From: Rhynchopus sp. YZ270_cl-10
Taxonomy: Eukaryota; Euglenozoa; Diplonemea; Diplonemida; Diplonemidae
Assembly (NCBI GenBank): GCA_964035575.1
Contig: OZ037851.1
Span: 372,001 to 436,000, forward strand
Reading direction: 5' to 3'
DNA length: 64,000 nucleotides
Under the pieces are notes generated by a model, which searched no databases, was not told the DNA's origin, and was given only the letters and a program-made list of their open reading frames with translations. Positions 33,370 to 43,265 of the stretch are shown in pieces (the stretch's first letter is position 1; the number at the start of each line of letters is the position of its first letter). Position numbers and translations under genes: made by a program.

Positions 33370-33405
33370 GTAAAGGTGAACGTGCCTCTCTGCACACATC
33401 TTTAC
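33370..33405 (-). ncRNA. Dispersed stem-loop, class B, after the CAP-EGF gene
   Basis: GTAAAGGTG pairs with CATCTTTAC, and GTGC with GCAC, around CTCTCT. Here the wobble favours the plus strand. Confidence 0.6.
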
Positions 33406-33661
33406 AACTAAAAAGCAAACAAGACAAGACAAATGACTAATCTTTTTGGTTGGTTTTAGACAACAAAAAGTCGCCAGTATAGACAAATGACTAATAATAA
33501 ACAAGACAAAGGAAGGGGAAACGTGCAAAGGCAAGGAAACTGTCTAAGTATTAAAGACGTGGTTCGCATCCCTTTGCTGTGGGGAGGCAGGGTGGGGAGG
33601 GTAGCTGGGGAAGGGGAAGGGGGATGGGCAAAGCATGTCGGAGCAGCACACATCAACTACT

Positions 33662-36600
33662 TCACAAGCGCACCACCTCCGCCTGCGGTGGCGAATCCAT
33701 GGCGTGGTCCTGCATGCCCGCTTCGTGACCCATGTCGAAGAACTCTGTAATATTCGGGGAGTCAGCCTTCTTCTTCTGTGTGTACGCATAAAACGCAATA
33801 CCAGCACACAGCAGCAGCGCTCCTGCAATCGACACAGGGATGTACCAAGGGAAGGCGTCGTCGTCGTCATCACCTCCTTTCGGTGTCTCAGGGTGTGCTC
33901 CAGAAGGCGGTGCTAAGCCTTCCCCATCATCACTGTCGCTAGAGCCCGCAGCACCGCTCGAAGCTGATGACCCAGCGTCAGCCTTCAGCGGTGCACGTGT
34001 GAACTCCTGTGGTGGGGACTCTGTGGCATGTGTCTCTGGCGACATCGTGTCGCCTTGGTTGGTGGGCTCGGGTGAGGTGGTGCACACAGCAGCACGGCCT
34101 GTTGCTGTTCCAAAGAGAGGCACCCCAGCTGTCGAAGCCGTGCATTTGCACACAAAGTCGCCGACGTTCGACCAGTGTGCGTTTGTGTCCACGCACTCCT
34201 GGTTCTCTCCACAAGGCTTTGCTGCACACTCGTCGATCTTGCAGTCCACAGCAGTCCCAACACTCTCACCCACAGACCCTGTCATGCACGTGCACGTGAA
34301 GTCGCCATCCTTCTGCGGGTTCGGGTCCTCGCAGATTGCGTGTGGGTCCACACACGGGTCGCTGCTGCACTCACCCTGCTTGCTGCACTGTGCAGGACCG
34401 CCAATTGTCTTCGCACTGTGGTTCGGGCATTCACACACAAAGTCACCCATGCTCTCAGGCGATGTGTCTGGGTCTGTGCAGATCTCCCTCTCACCGAACG
34501 GACCCATGCATGGGAACAGACCAATCGTGCACTCGTTGCACTCCTTCATCGGTGCACCAAGCGACACTTCTTTCCCACCGACACAACGGCACTGAAAGTT
34601 CTTCTCCACATCAAAGTCAGGGTCCAGACACGTCTCACCCTTCCCACACGGTGCCGCCGCACACTCGTCCATACCACAAGATGCAACCTTTCCTCCGATT
34701 GTGTAACGCTTTTTGTCGTTCAGACACGTGCACATGTAGTCACCTGTATTCGCAGCACCAAGACGGCCCTCCTCACACATCTGGTCATCACCACACGGGT
34801 TAGCAGCACACTCGTCCGAGCACGAAGCAGGACCGTCCCTCTGTTGAATGCTTGGGTTTGATTTGCACTTGCAGATGAAGTCGTGCTGAGACGTCTTCGC
34901 CTTGTTCGGGTCCTCACAGGTCTGGTCAGCGAGACACTTGTTGTGGTCGGCATCGCACTCGTCAATCTCACAAGTGGCAGCTGCTCCCTGTGACTTCACA
35001 CCGTTTGCGCACTCACAGAAGAAGTCGTAGTGCGAGTCTGCCGTTGGTGTTGGGTCTGTGCACATCTGCCCAGGTCCACAAGGATCGCTGTCGCAGTCGT
35101 TCACAGTGCAGATAGCTGCGCCGTCTGTCTTCTTGATGCTGGGATCGTCCTTGCACGAGCAGATGAAGTCGTGCTGTGAAGTCTTCGCCTTGTTTGGATC
35201 TTCGCACAGTTGGTCCTTTCCACACGAGTAGTGGTCAGCATCACACTCGTCAATCTCACAAGTGGCAGCCGTTCCTGTTGAAACAACACCGTTGTCACAT
35301 GTGCAGGTGAAGTCGAAGTGCGATGCTGCTGTGGGGGTCGGATCATTGCACTTCTGGCTGGGTCCACACGGGTTGCTGTCACAGTCGTTCACGCTGCATG
35401 CAGCAGGTCCGTCAGTACGTGTGATGGTTGGGTCATCCTTGCACGAGCAGATGAAGTCGTGCTGAGACGTCTTCGCCTTGTTCGGGTCATTGCAGGTCTG
35501 GTCAGCGAGACACTTGTTGTGGTCAGCATCACACTCGTCAATCTCACAAGTGGCAGCTGTTCCTGTTGAAACAACACCGTTGTCACATGTGCAGGTGAAG
35601 TCGAAGTGCGATGCTGCTGTGGGGGTCGGATCATTGCACTTCTGGTTGGGTCCACACGGGTTGCTGTCACAGTCGTCCACACTACATGCAGCTGGTCCAT
35701 CAGTACGTGTGATGGTCGGATCAGACTTGCAGGTGCACACGTAGTCGTGCTGAGAAGTCTTCGCCTTGTTCGGGTCGTTACACGTCTGATCAGCAAGACA
35801 CTGGTTGTGGTCAGCATCACACTCGTCAATCTCACAAGTGGCAGCCGTTCCTGTTGAAACAACACCGTTGTCACATGTGCAAGTGAAGTCGAAGTGCGAT
35901 GCTGCTGTGGGGGTCGGATCATTGCACTTCTGGCTGGGTCCACACGGGTTGCTGTCACAGTCGTCCACACTGCATGCAGCTGGTCCGTCAGTACGTGTGA
36001 TGGTTGGGTCATCCTTGCACTTGCAGATGAAGTCGTGCTGAGAAGTCTTCGCCTTGTTCGGGTCCTCACAGGTCTGGTCAGCGAGACACTGGTTGTGATC
36101 AGCATCACACTCGTCAATCTCACAAGTGGCAGCCGTTCCTGTTGAAACAACACCGTTGTCACATGTGCAGGTGAAGTCGAAGTGCGATGCTGCTGTGGGA
36201 GTCGGATCATTGCACTTCTGGCTGGGTCCACACGGGTTGCTGTCACAGTCGTCCACACTGCATGCAGCTGGTCCGTCAATCTGTGTGATGGTCGGATCAG
36301 ATTTGCACTTGCACACGTAGTCGTGCTGAGAGTCGAAGGACTTGTTCGGGTCCTCACAAGTCTGATCAGCAAGACACTGGTTGTGGTCGGCATCGCATTC
36401 GTCGATCTCACAGGTTGCCTGCGCACCTTGTGTCTTCACACCGTTCGCACACTGACACCAGTAGTCGTTGTGCGAGGTCGTCGACTGGTCAGGGTCTGTG
36501 CAGGTCTGACCTGCCGCACAAGGCATGGCATCACAGTCGTTGCTTGTGCAGGTCGCAGCCTTGCCCGTTGCTGTCCCAGCCAGAGGTGCGTCGCAAGTGC

Positions 36601-39600
36601 ATGTGTAGTCACCCACGGCTGTCACAGCGGTGTTCGGGTCCGCACACGTCTGTCCTCCTGCACACGGTGCTGCCACACACTCGTCGAGAGTGCACACAGC
36701 AGGCTTCCCTGTCTCAGTACCCGTACCCGTCTTGCAAGTGCAGGAGTAGTCGTTCATGCTCATCGTCGTCTGGTCAGGATCCACACAGTTCTGGTCCGCA
36801 CCACAGGGTGCCGGCATCGCGAGACACTCGTCCTCAGATCCTGTGTTGCACACAGCAGGCTTTCCTGTCGCCTTCTCTGTGCTGGGTGCGGCACACGTGC
36901 ACACGAAGTCATCCTTCTGCGACGGTCCCTTCATTGTGTCCACACACGTCTGCACACCACACGGCGACGGCACAACTGCACACTCATCAATCTCACATGT
37001 CTGCACAGGTCCTCCAACCTTCTTTGTTGCAACGTCGTTTGCGCATGTGCACTCAAAGTTCTGCTTCACGTTTGCGGTCTTGTCTGTGTCCACACAGGTC
37101 TGACCAGCACCACAGGGTGTGCCAGTGGCACACTCGTCAACCTCACAAGTCGCCTGTCCTCCTGTTGCCTCAACTCCGTTTGTGCACTTGCACACGTAGT
37201 CTCCAGTGGATGTGGGGCTCGGGTTCGGGTCTGTGCAGGTCTGCTTGCTGGTTGCGGTCTTGCAAGGATCCTTGTCACACTCATCCTTCGAGCAAGTTGC
37301 AGGTGCTCCTGTGTTCTTGATGGTGTTGTCGGCATCACAAGTGCATTCGAAGTCGTTCTTCTTGTTTGCTGCCTTGTCCATGTCCACACAGGTCTGGCCA
37401 GTTGCTCCACATGGCTTTGCAACGCACTCGTCTACTTCGCAAGTCGCCTGTCCTCCTGTTGCCATAACTCCGTTGTCGCAAGTGCATGTGTAGTCTCCGG
37501 TCGAGGTCGGGCTCGGGTTCGGGTCTGTGCACGTTTGCTTGGTGGTTGTGGTCTTGCAAGGGTCCTTCGAGCACTCATCCTTCGAGCATGTGGCAGGTGC
37601 GCCAGTCTGTTTGATGGTGTTGTCAGCATCACAAGTGCACTCAAAGTCGTTCTTCTTGTTTGCTGCCTTGTCCATGTCCACACAGGTCTGGCCAGTTGCT
37701 CCACATGGCTTTGCAACGCACTCGTCAACCTCGCAAGTCGCCTGTCCTCCTGTTGCCTCAACTCCGTTGGCACACGTGCATGTGTAGTCTCCAGTCGAGG
37801 TCGGGCTCGGGTTCGGGTCTGCACATGCCTGCTTGCTGGTTGCGGTCTTGCAAGGGTCCTTGTCACACTCATCCTTGGAGCAAGTTGCGGGTGCACCAGT
37901 CTGCTTGATGGTGTTGTCAGCATCACAAGTGCACTCAAAGTCGTTCTTCTTATTTGCTGCCTTGTCCATGTCAACACAAGTCTGGCCAGTTGCACCACAC
38001 GGCGTGCCAGTGGCACACTCGTCAACCTCACAAGTCGCCTGTCCTCCTGTTGCCTCAACTCCGTTGGCACACGTGCATGTGTAGTCTCCAGTCGAGGTCG
38101 GGCTCGGGTTCGGGTCTGTGCACGTTTGCTTGGTGGTTGCGGTCTTGCAAGGGTCCTTCGAGCACTCATCCTTCGAGCATGTGGCAGGTGCGCCAGTCTG
38201 CTTGATGGTGTTGTCGGCATCACAAGTGCACTCGAAGTCGTTCTTCTTGTTTGCTGCCTTGTCCATGTCCACACAGGTCTGGCCAGTTGCTCCACATGGC
38301 TTTGCAACGCACTCGTCAACCTCACAAGTCGCCTGTCCTCCTGATGCCTTCACTCCATTGGCACAGGTGCACGTGTAGTCTCCGGTGACTGACGCACTCT
38401 GGTCAGGGTCAGTGCATGTCTGCTTGGTCGTTGCGGTCTTGCAAGGGTCCTTGTCACACTCATCCTTCGAGCATGTGGCAGGTGCGCCAGTCTGCTTGAT
38501 GGTGTTGTCAGCGGTGCAAGTGCATTCGAAGTCGTTCTTCTTGTTTGCTGCCTTGTCCATGTCCACACAGGTCTGGCCAGTTGCTCCACATGGCTTTGCA
38601 ACGCACTCGTCAACCTCGCAAGTCGCCTGTCCTCCTGTTGCCTCAACTCCGTTTGTGCACGTGCACTTGTAGTCTCCGGTCGAAGCAGAGCTCTTGTCAG
38701 GGTCTGTGCATGTCTGCTTTGTCTTGGACTTGTCGCATGGGTCAGATTGACACTCGTCCTTGTCGCAGGTGGCAGGCCCTCCTGTGTTGGTGATCTTGTT
38801 GTCCGACTGGCAGGTGCAGGTGAAGTCACTCAGACTCTTGGCTCCCTGCTTCGTGTCCACGCAGTCCTGGCCAGAACCACAGGGAGTTCCACTTGCACAC
38901 TCGTCCTTCGTGCAAACTGCCGCCTTGCCTGTTGCAGTGACGGACGCGTCATCCTTGCAGGTGCAGGTGTAGTCCTTGTCCACTGCCTGGTCCGGGTCGT
39001 TGCAGTTCTGGTCGGCGTCACACGGGGTTGCTGCACACTCGTCTGTCATCGGTGTCGGTGGTGTGTTGGTGCACCCACTGGGTGCAGTACCGTCCTTCAG
39101 AACGTTGGTTGGGAACCTGCCCCTACTGTTACCTCCAGGGTTGTAGTTGCACATGATGTAGATGCGGGTGAAGGAACCCTTCTTGTGGCACAGCGCACAC
39201 CCAATCTCAGTAGTGTCCTTCCAAAGCACAGCAGAAAAGTGACCAATGTCGTTGCTGTATCCTGGGCTGTTGTAGTCGTAGCAGGCTTCCTCACCACAGT
39301 ACCAGTTCTTCACTCCCTCAGCAGGGTCCCACGTGGATGTGTCTTTGCCGGAAACACCAACCATCGCAATGTTCTCTCCGTAACCAGACCCCTTGTTGTG
39401 CTTCAGACCCGTACCGCTGCACGTCGTCTTGAAACCATCACTCCCGATCGTGTACGCCTCAACAGTCTTGCTGTACGTAACATCACATGCGCCGTGGTGG
39501 GCACGGTACTTGTTGTGCTGGGCGAGCACGGATTCAATCTGCCAGTCCTCCAACTCAGCTTTGCAACTGTCTGTTCCTGCACACTTATGGCTGCTCGCGC

Positions 39601-39733
39601 TTGCAGGTGCCGGTGTGGGTGTGAAGGCGTCTCCTCCGTCTGGACACCACGGAAGGGTGGACTTACTGCCACACCTGCCTGTCACTGCAGTGATCATTTG
39701 CGCCACACACAGGGATGCGGCAAAAACACGCAT
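33662..39733 (-). CDS. Surface protein: CAP/SCP domain plus about three dozen EGF-like repeats
   Basis: The ATG at 39733 precedes a clean signal peptide (MRVFAASLCVAQMITAVTG); the 44 codons upstream are untranslated tract. Residues ~58-215 form a CAP (SCP/PR-1) domain with HNKYRAHHG, GENIAM, GHFSAVLWKDTTEIGC and YIMCNYNPGGN. Next come tandem EGF-like units of about 38-48 residues with the pattern DEC..PCG..QxCxD....DYxCxC...TG.AxC. A Pro/Ser-rich stretch, one membrane segment (WYIPVSIAGALLLCAGIAF, ~1965) and a cytoplasmic tail of about 40 residues follow. Two-unit modules are tandemly duplicated at DNA level (about 290-300 bp period near 35.0-36.4 and 37.2-38.7 kb), so copy number probably varies. 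Likely a type I adhesin or receptor. A pyrimidine tract ending CCACCCACAG lies 60 nt before the ATG. Confidence 0.9.
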   Translation of the reverse strand: MRVFAASLCVAQMITAVTGRCGSKSTLPWCPDGGDAFTPTPAPASASSHKCAGTDSCKAELEDWQIESVLAQHNKYRAHHGACDVTYSKTVEAYTIGSDGFKTTCSGTGLKHNKGSGYGENIAMVGVSGKDTSTWDPAEGVKNWYCGEEACYDYNSPGYSNDIGHFSAVLWKDTTEIGCALCHKKGSFTRIYIMCNYNPGGNSRGRFPTNVLKDGTAPSGCTNTPPTPMTDECAATPCDADQNCNDPDQAVDKDYTCTCKDDASVTATGKAAVCTKDECASGTPCGSGQDCVDTKQGAKSLSDFTCTCQSDNKITNTGGPATCDKDECQSDPCDKSKTKQTCTDPDKSSASTGDYKCTCTNGVEATGGQATCEVDECVAKPCGATGQTCVDMDKAANKKNDFECTCTADNTIKQTGAPATCSKDECDKDPCKTATTKQTCTDPDQSASVTGDYTCTCANGVKASGGQATCEVDECVAKPCGATGQTCVDMDKAANKKNDFECTCDADNTIKQTGAPATCSKDECSKDPCKTATTKQTCTDPNPSPTSTGDYTCTCANGVEATGGQATCEVDECATGTPCGATGQTCVDMDKAANKKNDFECTCDADNTIKQTGAPATCSKDECDKDPCKTATSKQACADPNPSPTSTGDYTCTCANGVEATGGQATCEVDECVAKPCGATGQTCVDMDKAANKKNDFECTCDADNTIKQTGAPATCSKDECSKDPCKTTTTKQTCTDPNPSPTSTGDYTCTCDNGVMATGGQATCEVDECVAKPCGATGQTCVDMDKAANKKNDFECTCDADNTIKNTGAPATCSKDECDKDPCKTATSKQTCTDPNPSPTSTGDYVCKCTNGVEATGGQATCEVDECATGTPCGAGQTCVDTDKTANVKQNFECTCANDVATKKVGGPVQTCEIDECAVVPSPCGVQTCVDTMKGPSQKDDFVCTCAAPSTEKATGKPAVCNTGSEDECLAMPAPCGADQNCVDPDQTTMSMNDYSCTCKTGTGTETGKPAVCTLDECVAAPCAGGQTCADPNTAVTAVGDYTCTCDAPLAGTATGKAATCTSNDCDAMPCAAGQTCTDPDQSTTSHNDYWCQCANGVKTQGAQATCEIDECDADHNQCLADQTCEDPNKSFDSQHDYVCKCKSDPTITQIDGPAACSVDDCDSNPCGPSQKCNDPTPTAASHFDFTCTCDNGVVSTGTAATCEIDECDADHNQCLADQTCEDPNKAKTSQHDFICKCKDDPTITRTDGPAACSVDDCDSNPCGPSQKCNDPTPTAASHFDFTCTCDNGVVSTGTAATCEIDECDADHNQCLADQTCNDPNKAKTSQHDYVCTCKSDPTITRTDGPAACSVDDCDSNPCGPNQKCNDPTPTAASHFDFTCTCDNGVVSTGTAATCEIDECDADHNKCLADQTCNDPNKAKTSQHDFICSCKDDPTITRTDGPAACSVNDCDSNPCGPSQKCNDPTPTAASHFDFTCTCDNGVVSTGTAATCEIDECDADHYSCGKDQLCEDPNKAKTSQHDFICSCKDDPSIKKTDGAAICTVNDCDSDPCGPGQMCTDPTPTADSHYDFFCECANGVKSQGAAATCEIDECDADHNKCLADQTCEDPNKAKTSQHDFICKCKSNPSIQQRDGPASCSDECAANPCGDDQMCEEGRLGAANTGDYMCTCLNDKKRYTIGGKVASCGMDECAAAPCGKGETCLDPDFDVEKNFQCRCVGGKEVSLGAPMKECNECTIGLFPCMGPFGEREICTDPDTSPESMGDFVCECPNHSAKTIGGPAQCSKQGECSSDPCVDPHAICEDPNPQKDGDFTCTCMTGSVGESVGTAVDCKIDECAAKPCGENQECVDTNAHWSNVGDFVCKCTASTAGVPLFGTATGRAAVCTTSPEPTNQGDTMSPETHATESPPQEFTRAPLKADAGSSASSGAAGSSDSDDGEGLAPPSGAHPETPKGGDDDDDAFPWYIPVSIAGALLLCAGIAFYAYTQKKKADSPNITEFFDMGHEAGMQDHAMDSPPQAEVVRL
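34830..38700. repeat. Higher-order tandem array of two-EGF modules
   Basis: Within the CAP-EGF gene, blocks of roughly 290-300 bp recur with near identity, for example around 35.27, 35.57, 35.85 and 36.14 kb, and around 37.2, 37.5, 37.8, 38.1 and 38.4 kb. Units end in the same ACTCGTC-type codons of DEC. The array explains the long open frames on the opposite strand. Confidence 0.8.
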
Positions 39734-39792
39734 GGTTGCAAAATGCAGATTATACAAAACACAACAAATATAAACAAAAGATAGAAGTGTTC

Positions 39793-39815
39793 CTGTGGGT
39801 GGAAAATGGTGTACA
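39793..39815 (-). promoter_or_regulatory. Probable splice acceptor before the CAP-EGF gene
   Basis: CCATTTTCCACCCACAG on the coding strand, 59 nt before the chosen ATG. It supports the internal start. Confidence 0.55.
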
Positions 39816-40167
39816 GGGCAGTGTGGAACATGTACAGGGGAAACTGGGGTTAATAGGGTCTGCACTCAATGTTGGCCTTTTACAATTTGTACTTTTCTAT
39901 CGTAAAGAAAAATGAAAGAAAACAGAAAAAGTTTATAAGATGAACCAATGAAAGCCTCTTTGGCGCGAAAGAAAAACAGAAGCCTCTGAGAAACTTAGTC
40001 ACCAAAGGTATATAATTGCGCCATCTTCAATATGGAGAGCACACAGAGTTTCTTGGTACTGCATTTGTTTGTTGAAGATGACCGTTTTTTTTTTTGGGGG
40101 GGGAGGGGAGAGTGAGAATATTCGAACGGCTCACTGCATTGCAAAACACTCAAAGAGAACAGTTGAA

Positions 40168-40198
40168 AGGTGAATAAGCATCGTGTGCATGTGCACCT
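40168..40198 (-). ncRNA. Dispersed stem-loop near the CCxCGGG gene
   Basis: AGGTG/CACCT outer stem, preceded by GTTGAA as in class C. A longer relative covers about 39931-40006. Confidence 0.45.
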
Positions 40199-40319
40199 AA
40201 AAAACGTATTGTTTTTTTTCTTCGTTAATATACCGCAGTGCAATTTAGATTTCGGAATTTGGCAAAAAAGGGTCGGATTTATAGAAATGCTTGTACACAC
40301 AATATGCTCAAAGAAAGGG

Positions 40320-40392
40320 AAGTTGAAAGTGCAAACGCCTCATCGTTCATCGGACGCAAGGGTCTCTGGTTCTCCGCGGGTTATCGATCCCC
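40320..40392 (-). repeat. Class C dispersed repeat, copy 2
   Basis: Full-length match to copy 1, including the GGTCTCTGGTTCTCCGCGGG block. It lies about 140 nt past the stop of the CCxCGGG gene. Confidence 0.7.
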
Positions 40393-40533
40393 AAAAAAAG
40401 AAAAAGATAGAATTTTGTTGTTAGCGTAGTTGTGTTTCAAACCCTTTAGTGGTGATCCAAAAGGAAAACATGACCCATTAAAATGACCCTTTTTTTTAAG
40501 GGTCATTTCGTCTCCCCCCTCCTCCTCGTATTT

Positions 40534-41931
40534 TCAGACCTCCGAGTAGTCCCCTTGTGTTTCGTGCATTTCGTGCATTTCATGCTCGCTTCCGATCTCT
40601 TCTTCTGGAAAACTGTCGTGTTGTATTGGTGCATCCTCCTCCTCCCCCTCCTCCTCCTCCTCTTCCCTCCTCTCCCCTTGCCTGAGCGGTGTCTTGTTTT
40701 GTTCTTCTTTTCCTACTCTTTTTAACCGGATTATATAACAAAAGAGAAGCGAACAGAGAATGAGAAGCGCTGCTGCTGAAAGGATAATTATCACCCAGAG
40801 CGGCTCGCGGGCAGGGATGGCGACAGCGGTGAGTGGGGCTGTGCTCTCAGAAGGCGTTGCTGTGGTAGGCTGCGCTGTATCCGGTGTAAGGGTGGGTGCT
40901 GTTGTCTCTGGGTCAGGACCTGATAAGCCACCACCACATTCACAGCAGGCCTCCTTTGGGGAGAACACATTTATCGCAAAGACCGATTCATCAAAACACC
41001 GCCCCGCATGCACATAATATGCGCACCCAAAACTGTCATCCAAACTATCATGCCAGGCACCTCCCTCCAGCGTCCGATCGCGACAGAACGGACGGGGTGT
41101 CAACACACTCTGCTCCCCTCCCCCACAACTGCAACATGCCTTATCAATGTCATCATCACATTGCGCGTTGTTTGCTATATCAAAACAGCTTTGTTTATAC
41201 CAATGCCCTCCATCAGGGCGAAATTTATCTGTACAAACCACCACAATAGGTTCTGGTGTAGGTGGAGCTTCGGTAGGTGGTGAAACAGTGGACGCAACAA
41301 AACGACCACCACCGCATGCACAGCAGGCTTGGTTTGGGGTGTACACATTGGTGTGCGTATCAGAGCATTCACCGGAGGGGTTTTTTGCATAAAATGCACA
41401 GTCATAGTTTGGCCCAAGGTTGTCATGCCATACTCCAGTAGGCAATGTCAGATCGAAACAAGAATCGAGGAGTGACGGAGACGCACCTACAGGCTGTGGT
41501 GACGAAGGTAGTGTGCCTCCCCCGCAGAGGCAGCACGCTGTGGAGGCTGTGAGGTCAAAATTGGAGGTCGTGCTGTCGCAGATTTGAAAGTCGTGATAGA
41601 ATGTACAGCCGTATCGTGTTCCGGTCCCGTCGGTCCAGGGTTCTCCGTTGGGGAGGGGAAGGTCTTGGCATGTTTCGTGTATCGGGGTGGGAAGGCCGCC
41701 TCCGCAGACACAGCATGCAAGAAGTGCATGTGCTTCACCAATCGCAGAAGGGACGCTACCGCATAGACGACTGTCTCGCGCATATTCACTGCAGTTGTTA
41801 TTAGTCAGATCGTGCCAAAGATTGCCGTTTTGAAGGGTTAAGTCGGTGCATTGTGAGGCGGCATTCTGAGGAGAGGAGCTAGTGTCGACCCGGAGCACCA
41901 ATACTAGCAACACCACAAAGCGGCAAAGCAT
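40534..41931 (-). CDS. Type I membrane protein with CCxCGGG cysteine-rich repeats
   Basis: A 465-residue protein: signal peptide (MLCRFVVLLVLVLRVDTS), then five cysteine-rich units of about 60-70 residues with the pattern C.DLxLxxGxWxD....C.xY...xxC....ACCxCGGG. A Thr/Pro-rich linker (PETTAPTLTPDTAQPTT) leads to one membrane segment (WVIIILSAAALLILCSLLF) and an acidic cytoplasmic tail of about 75 residues full of Glu. CCxCGGG repeats are common in secreted proteins of marine protists, but I know of no function. Topology suggests a cell-surface receptor or coat component. No intron is seen. The 5' flank on the coding strand is pyrimidine-rich up to the ATG. Confidence 0.85.
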   Translation of the reverse strand: MLCRFVVLLVLVLRVDTSSSPQNAASQCTDLTLQNGNLWHDLTNNNCSEYARDSRLCGSVPSAIGEAHALLACCVCGGGLPTPIHETCQDLPLPNGEPWTDGTGTRYGCTFYHDFQICDSTTSNFDLTASTACCLCGGGTLPSSPQPVGASPSLLDSCFDLTLPTGVWHDNLGPNYDCAFYAKNPSGECSDTHTNVYTPNQACCACGGGRFVASTVSPPTEAPPTPEPIVVVCTDKFRPDGGHWYKQSCFDIANNAQCDDDIDKACCSCGGGEQSVLTPRPFCRDRTLEGGAWHDSLDDSFGCAYYVHAGRCFDESVFAINVFSPKEACCECGGGLSGPDPETTAPTLTPDTAQPTTATPSESTAPLTAVAIPAREPLWVIIILSAAALLILCSLLFCYIIRLKRVGKEEQNKTPLRQGERREEEEEEGEEEDAPIQHDSFPEEEIGSEHEMHEMHETQGDYSEV

Positions 41932-42571
41932 GTGTAAAAAGAAATGGAGATTGTGGCAGAGAGGAAAAGAAAAAAAGAATGTTGTCCCTCCCCAACTTTG
42001 AAGGGGATATGGTTTGGGAGAAGTGGGATAAAAATGGAAGTGCGTGCAATGGAAGCGGAAGGCACTTTATTGATACAGGGGACGCTCATGACGCCGTTCC
42101 GCGACGTCCCTCGGGAAGGAACCGTGACGGGCTCTGGAAGCGGAGCTCGCCCTCTCACCTTCCTGTCAGCCAGCTCCTCAGAAGGCGGACAAGCTGAGGA
42201 GGATGTGGGTGCCTCATTTCTACCAAGGCAAAGTGGACAAAACAGCCGGCATCCCTCCCCATCTGCCACTGGACGCATATTTCGATACTCTGGCATACAG
42301 ACAACAGGTGCTCAAACAAAAGAAACCTGAGAGGAGCCTCTAGCGAGCAGAAGACAAAGGCTAACCTGGAGAGCGAGGCTGCGAACATCTGCTGTACAAC
42401 TCAGGAAGAGTGGGAAGGATGCAGGGAGAAGGGGTGGGAAGCCGACCGACCCGAAGCGACGGTAAGATCGTTGCCCGCAACAGAAGGAGCGAATTAGTAT
42501 GGCGAAGTGTCCCTGGGTGCCTCTTCCCCCCCAATGCAACACACATTTCCAAATAGCCTCAAGTCTTGTGA
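41932..42571. other. GC-richer 5' flank of the CCxCGGG gene
   Basis: About 0.5 kb is GC-richer than other gaps and holds open frames of 75-130 codons on both strands. No domain, signal peptide or repeat supports any of them; it could be a leader, a small ncRNA gene or a divergent coding exon. Confidence 0.35.
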
Positions 42572-42579
42572 AGCAGCAT

Positions 42580-43244
42580 CAGGGTTTTATCTCCTTATAT
42601 GTTAGTGGTCCCTAGACCGGGTAAAATAAAAAAAAAAATATTTACCCGGTCTGGGGAAAAAAAAAAAATATCCACCCGGTCAGGCCAAAAAAAAAATCAA
42701 AATGATAAATCTTGGGGGTACCTCACACAAACCTCTAAGAGTGACCAGAACTGGCCTCATGAACAAAGTGACCCCGTCACAGCCAGAACGCGACTCAATT
42801 GGTCAAACGCCGAAGGAAAAGGAAGCATGCAGCATGGCGAAATAATAAAAGTAGCGTACCGTGCGCCTGCGGCGCAAGATTGCAAGCCACCCTACCCATG
42901 ACATAGTTTGGCTGTAAAAATATGCAATTTTATGCGCAATTTTTAGAAATGTTGCGTACCGTGGCTTCGCCAGGAACCTTTGGGTGCCATGACTGCCGTT
43001 TCTTTTTGTAGATGTCTATACGAGGAAACGTCCGCACGCTACCGACCTGACATGATTTTTTTGCTTATTCCAACTCGCGAAGGTGGGGAACGTGAGATGA
43101 TATGCAATATACGAGTGAATGCAGCAGTTTTAACGGTTTACCGGGACATTTTCGCCGGAGGCGAAAAATTTTTTTTGACCACTTTTTTGCCAGACCGGGT
43201 AGACCGGGTAGAATTTTAAAATGCTTTTTCAAGATAAAACCCTG
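42580..43244. mobile_element. Non-autonomous hAT element A (665 bp)
   Basis: Termini are a 13-bp inverted repeat (CAGGGTTTTATCT) and the flanks carry the perfect 8-bp duplication AGCAGCAT (42572-42579 and 43245-43252). No transposase frame is present. Inside lie A-rich spacers, several ACCCGGTCTGG motifs in both orientations and the shared internal module (42788-43005, plus orientation). Confidence 0.9.
42788..43005 (+). repeat. Shared internal module, copy 1 (in hAT element A)
   Basis: Runs from GACTCAATTGGTCAAACG to GGAACCTTTGGGTGCCATG. It contains two small GC hairpins (TGCGCC TGC GGCGCA, and GGC TTC GCC), each just after a GCGTACCGTG motif. Confidence 0.85.
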
Positions 43245-43265
43245 AGCAGCATAGAATTAAAAAAA

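Larger units (their letters stand above)
32204..33661. other. Gap between the CAP-EGF and pseudo-caspase genes
   Basis: Two good stem-loops (33304 and 33370) close to the CAP-EGF stop. The rest shows no structure I can name. Confidence 0.55.

Noticed and set aside
36182-38344. A 720-codon plus-strand open frame over the EGF array
   Set aside because: It is the complement of the CAP-EGF coding repeat; the minus strand has a signal peptide, CAP motifs and regular cysteines.
39734-39865. N-terminal extension of the CAP-EGF protein
   Set aside because: The added 44 residues lie across a probable splice acceptor, and the signal peptide starts at the internal ATG.
41940-42540. A small gene upstream of the CCxCGGG protein
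   Set aside because: Frames of 75-130 codons exist on both strands with no domain, signal or repeat to choose one; left as unassigned GC-rich flank.
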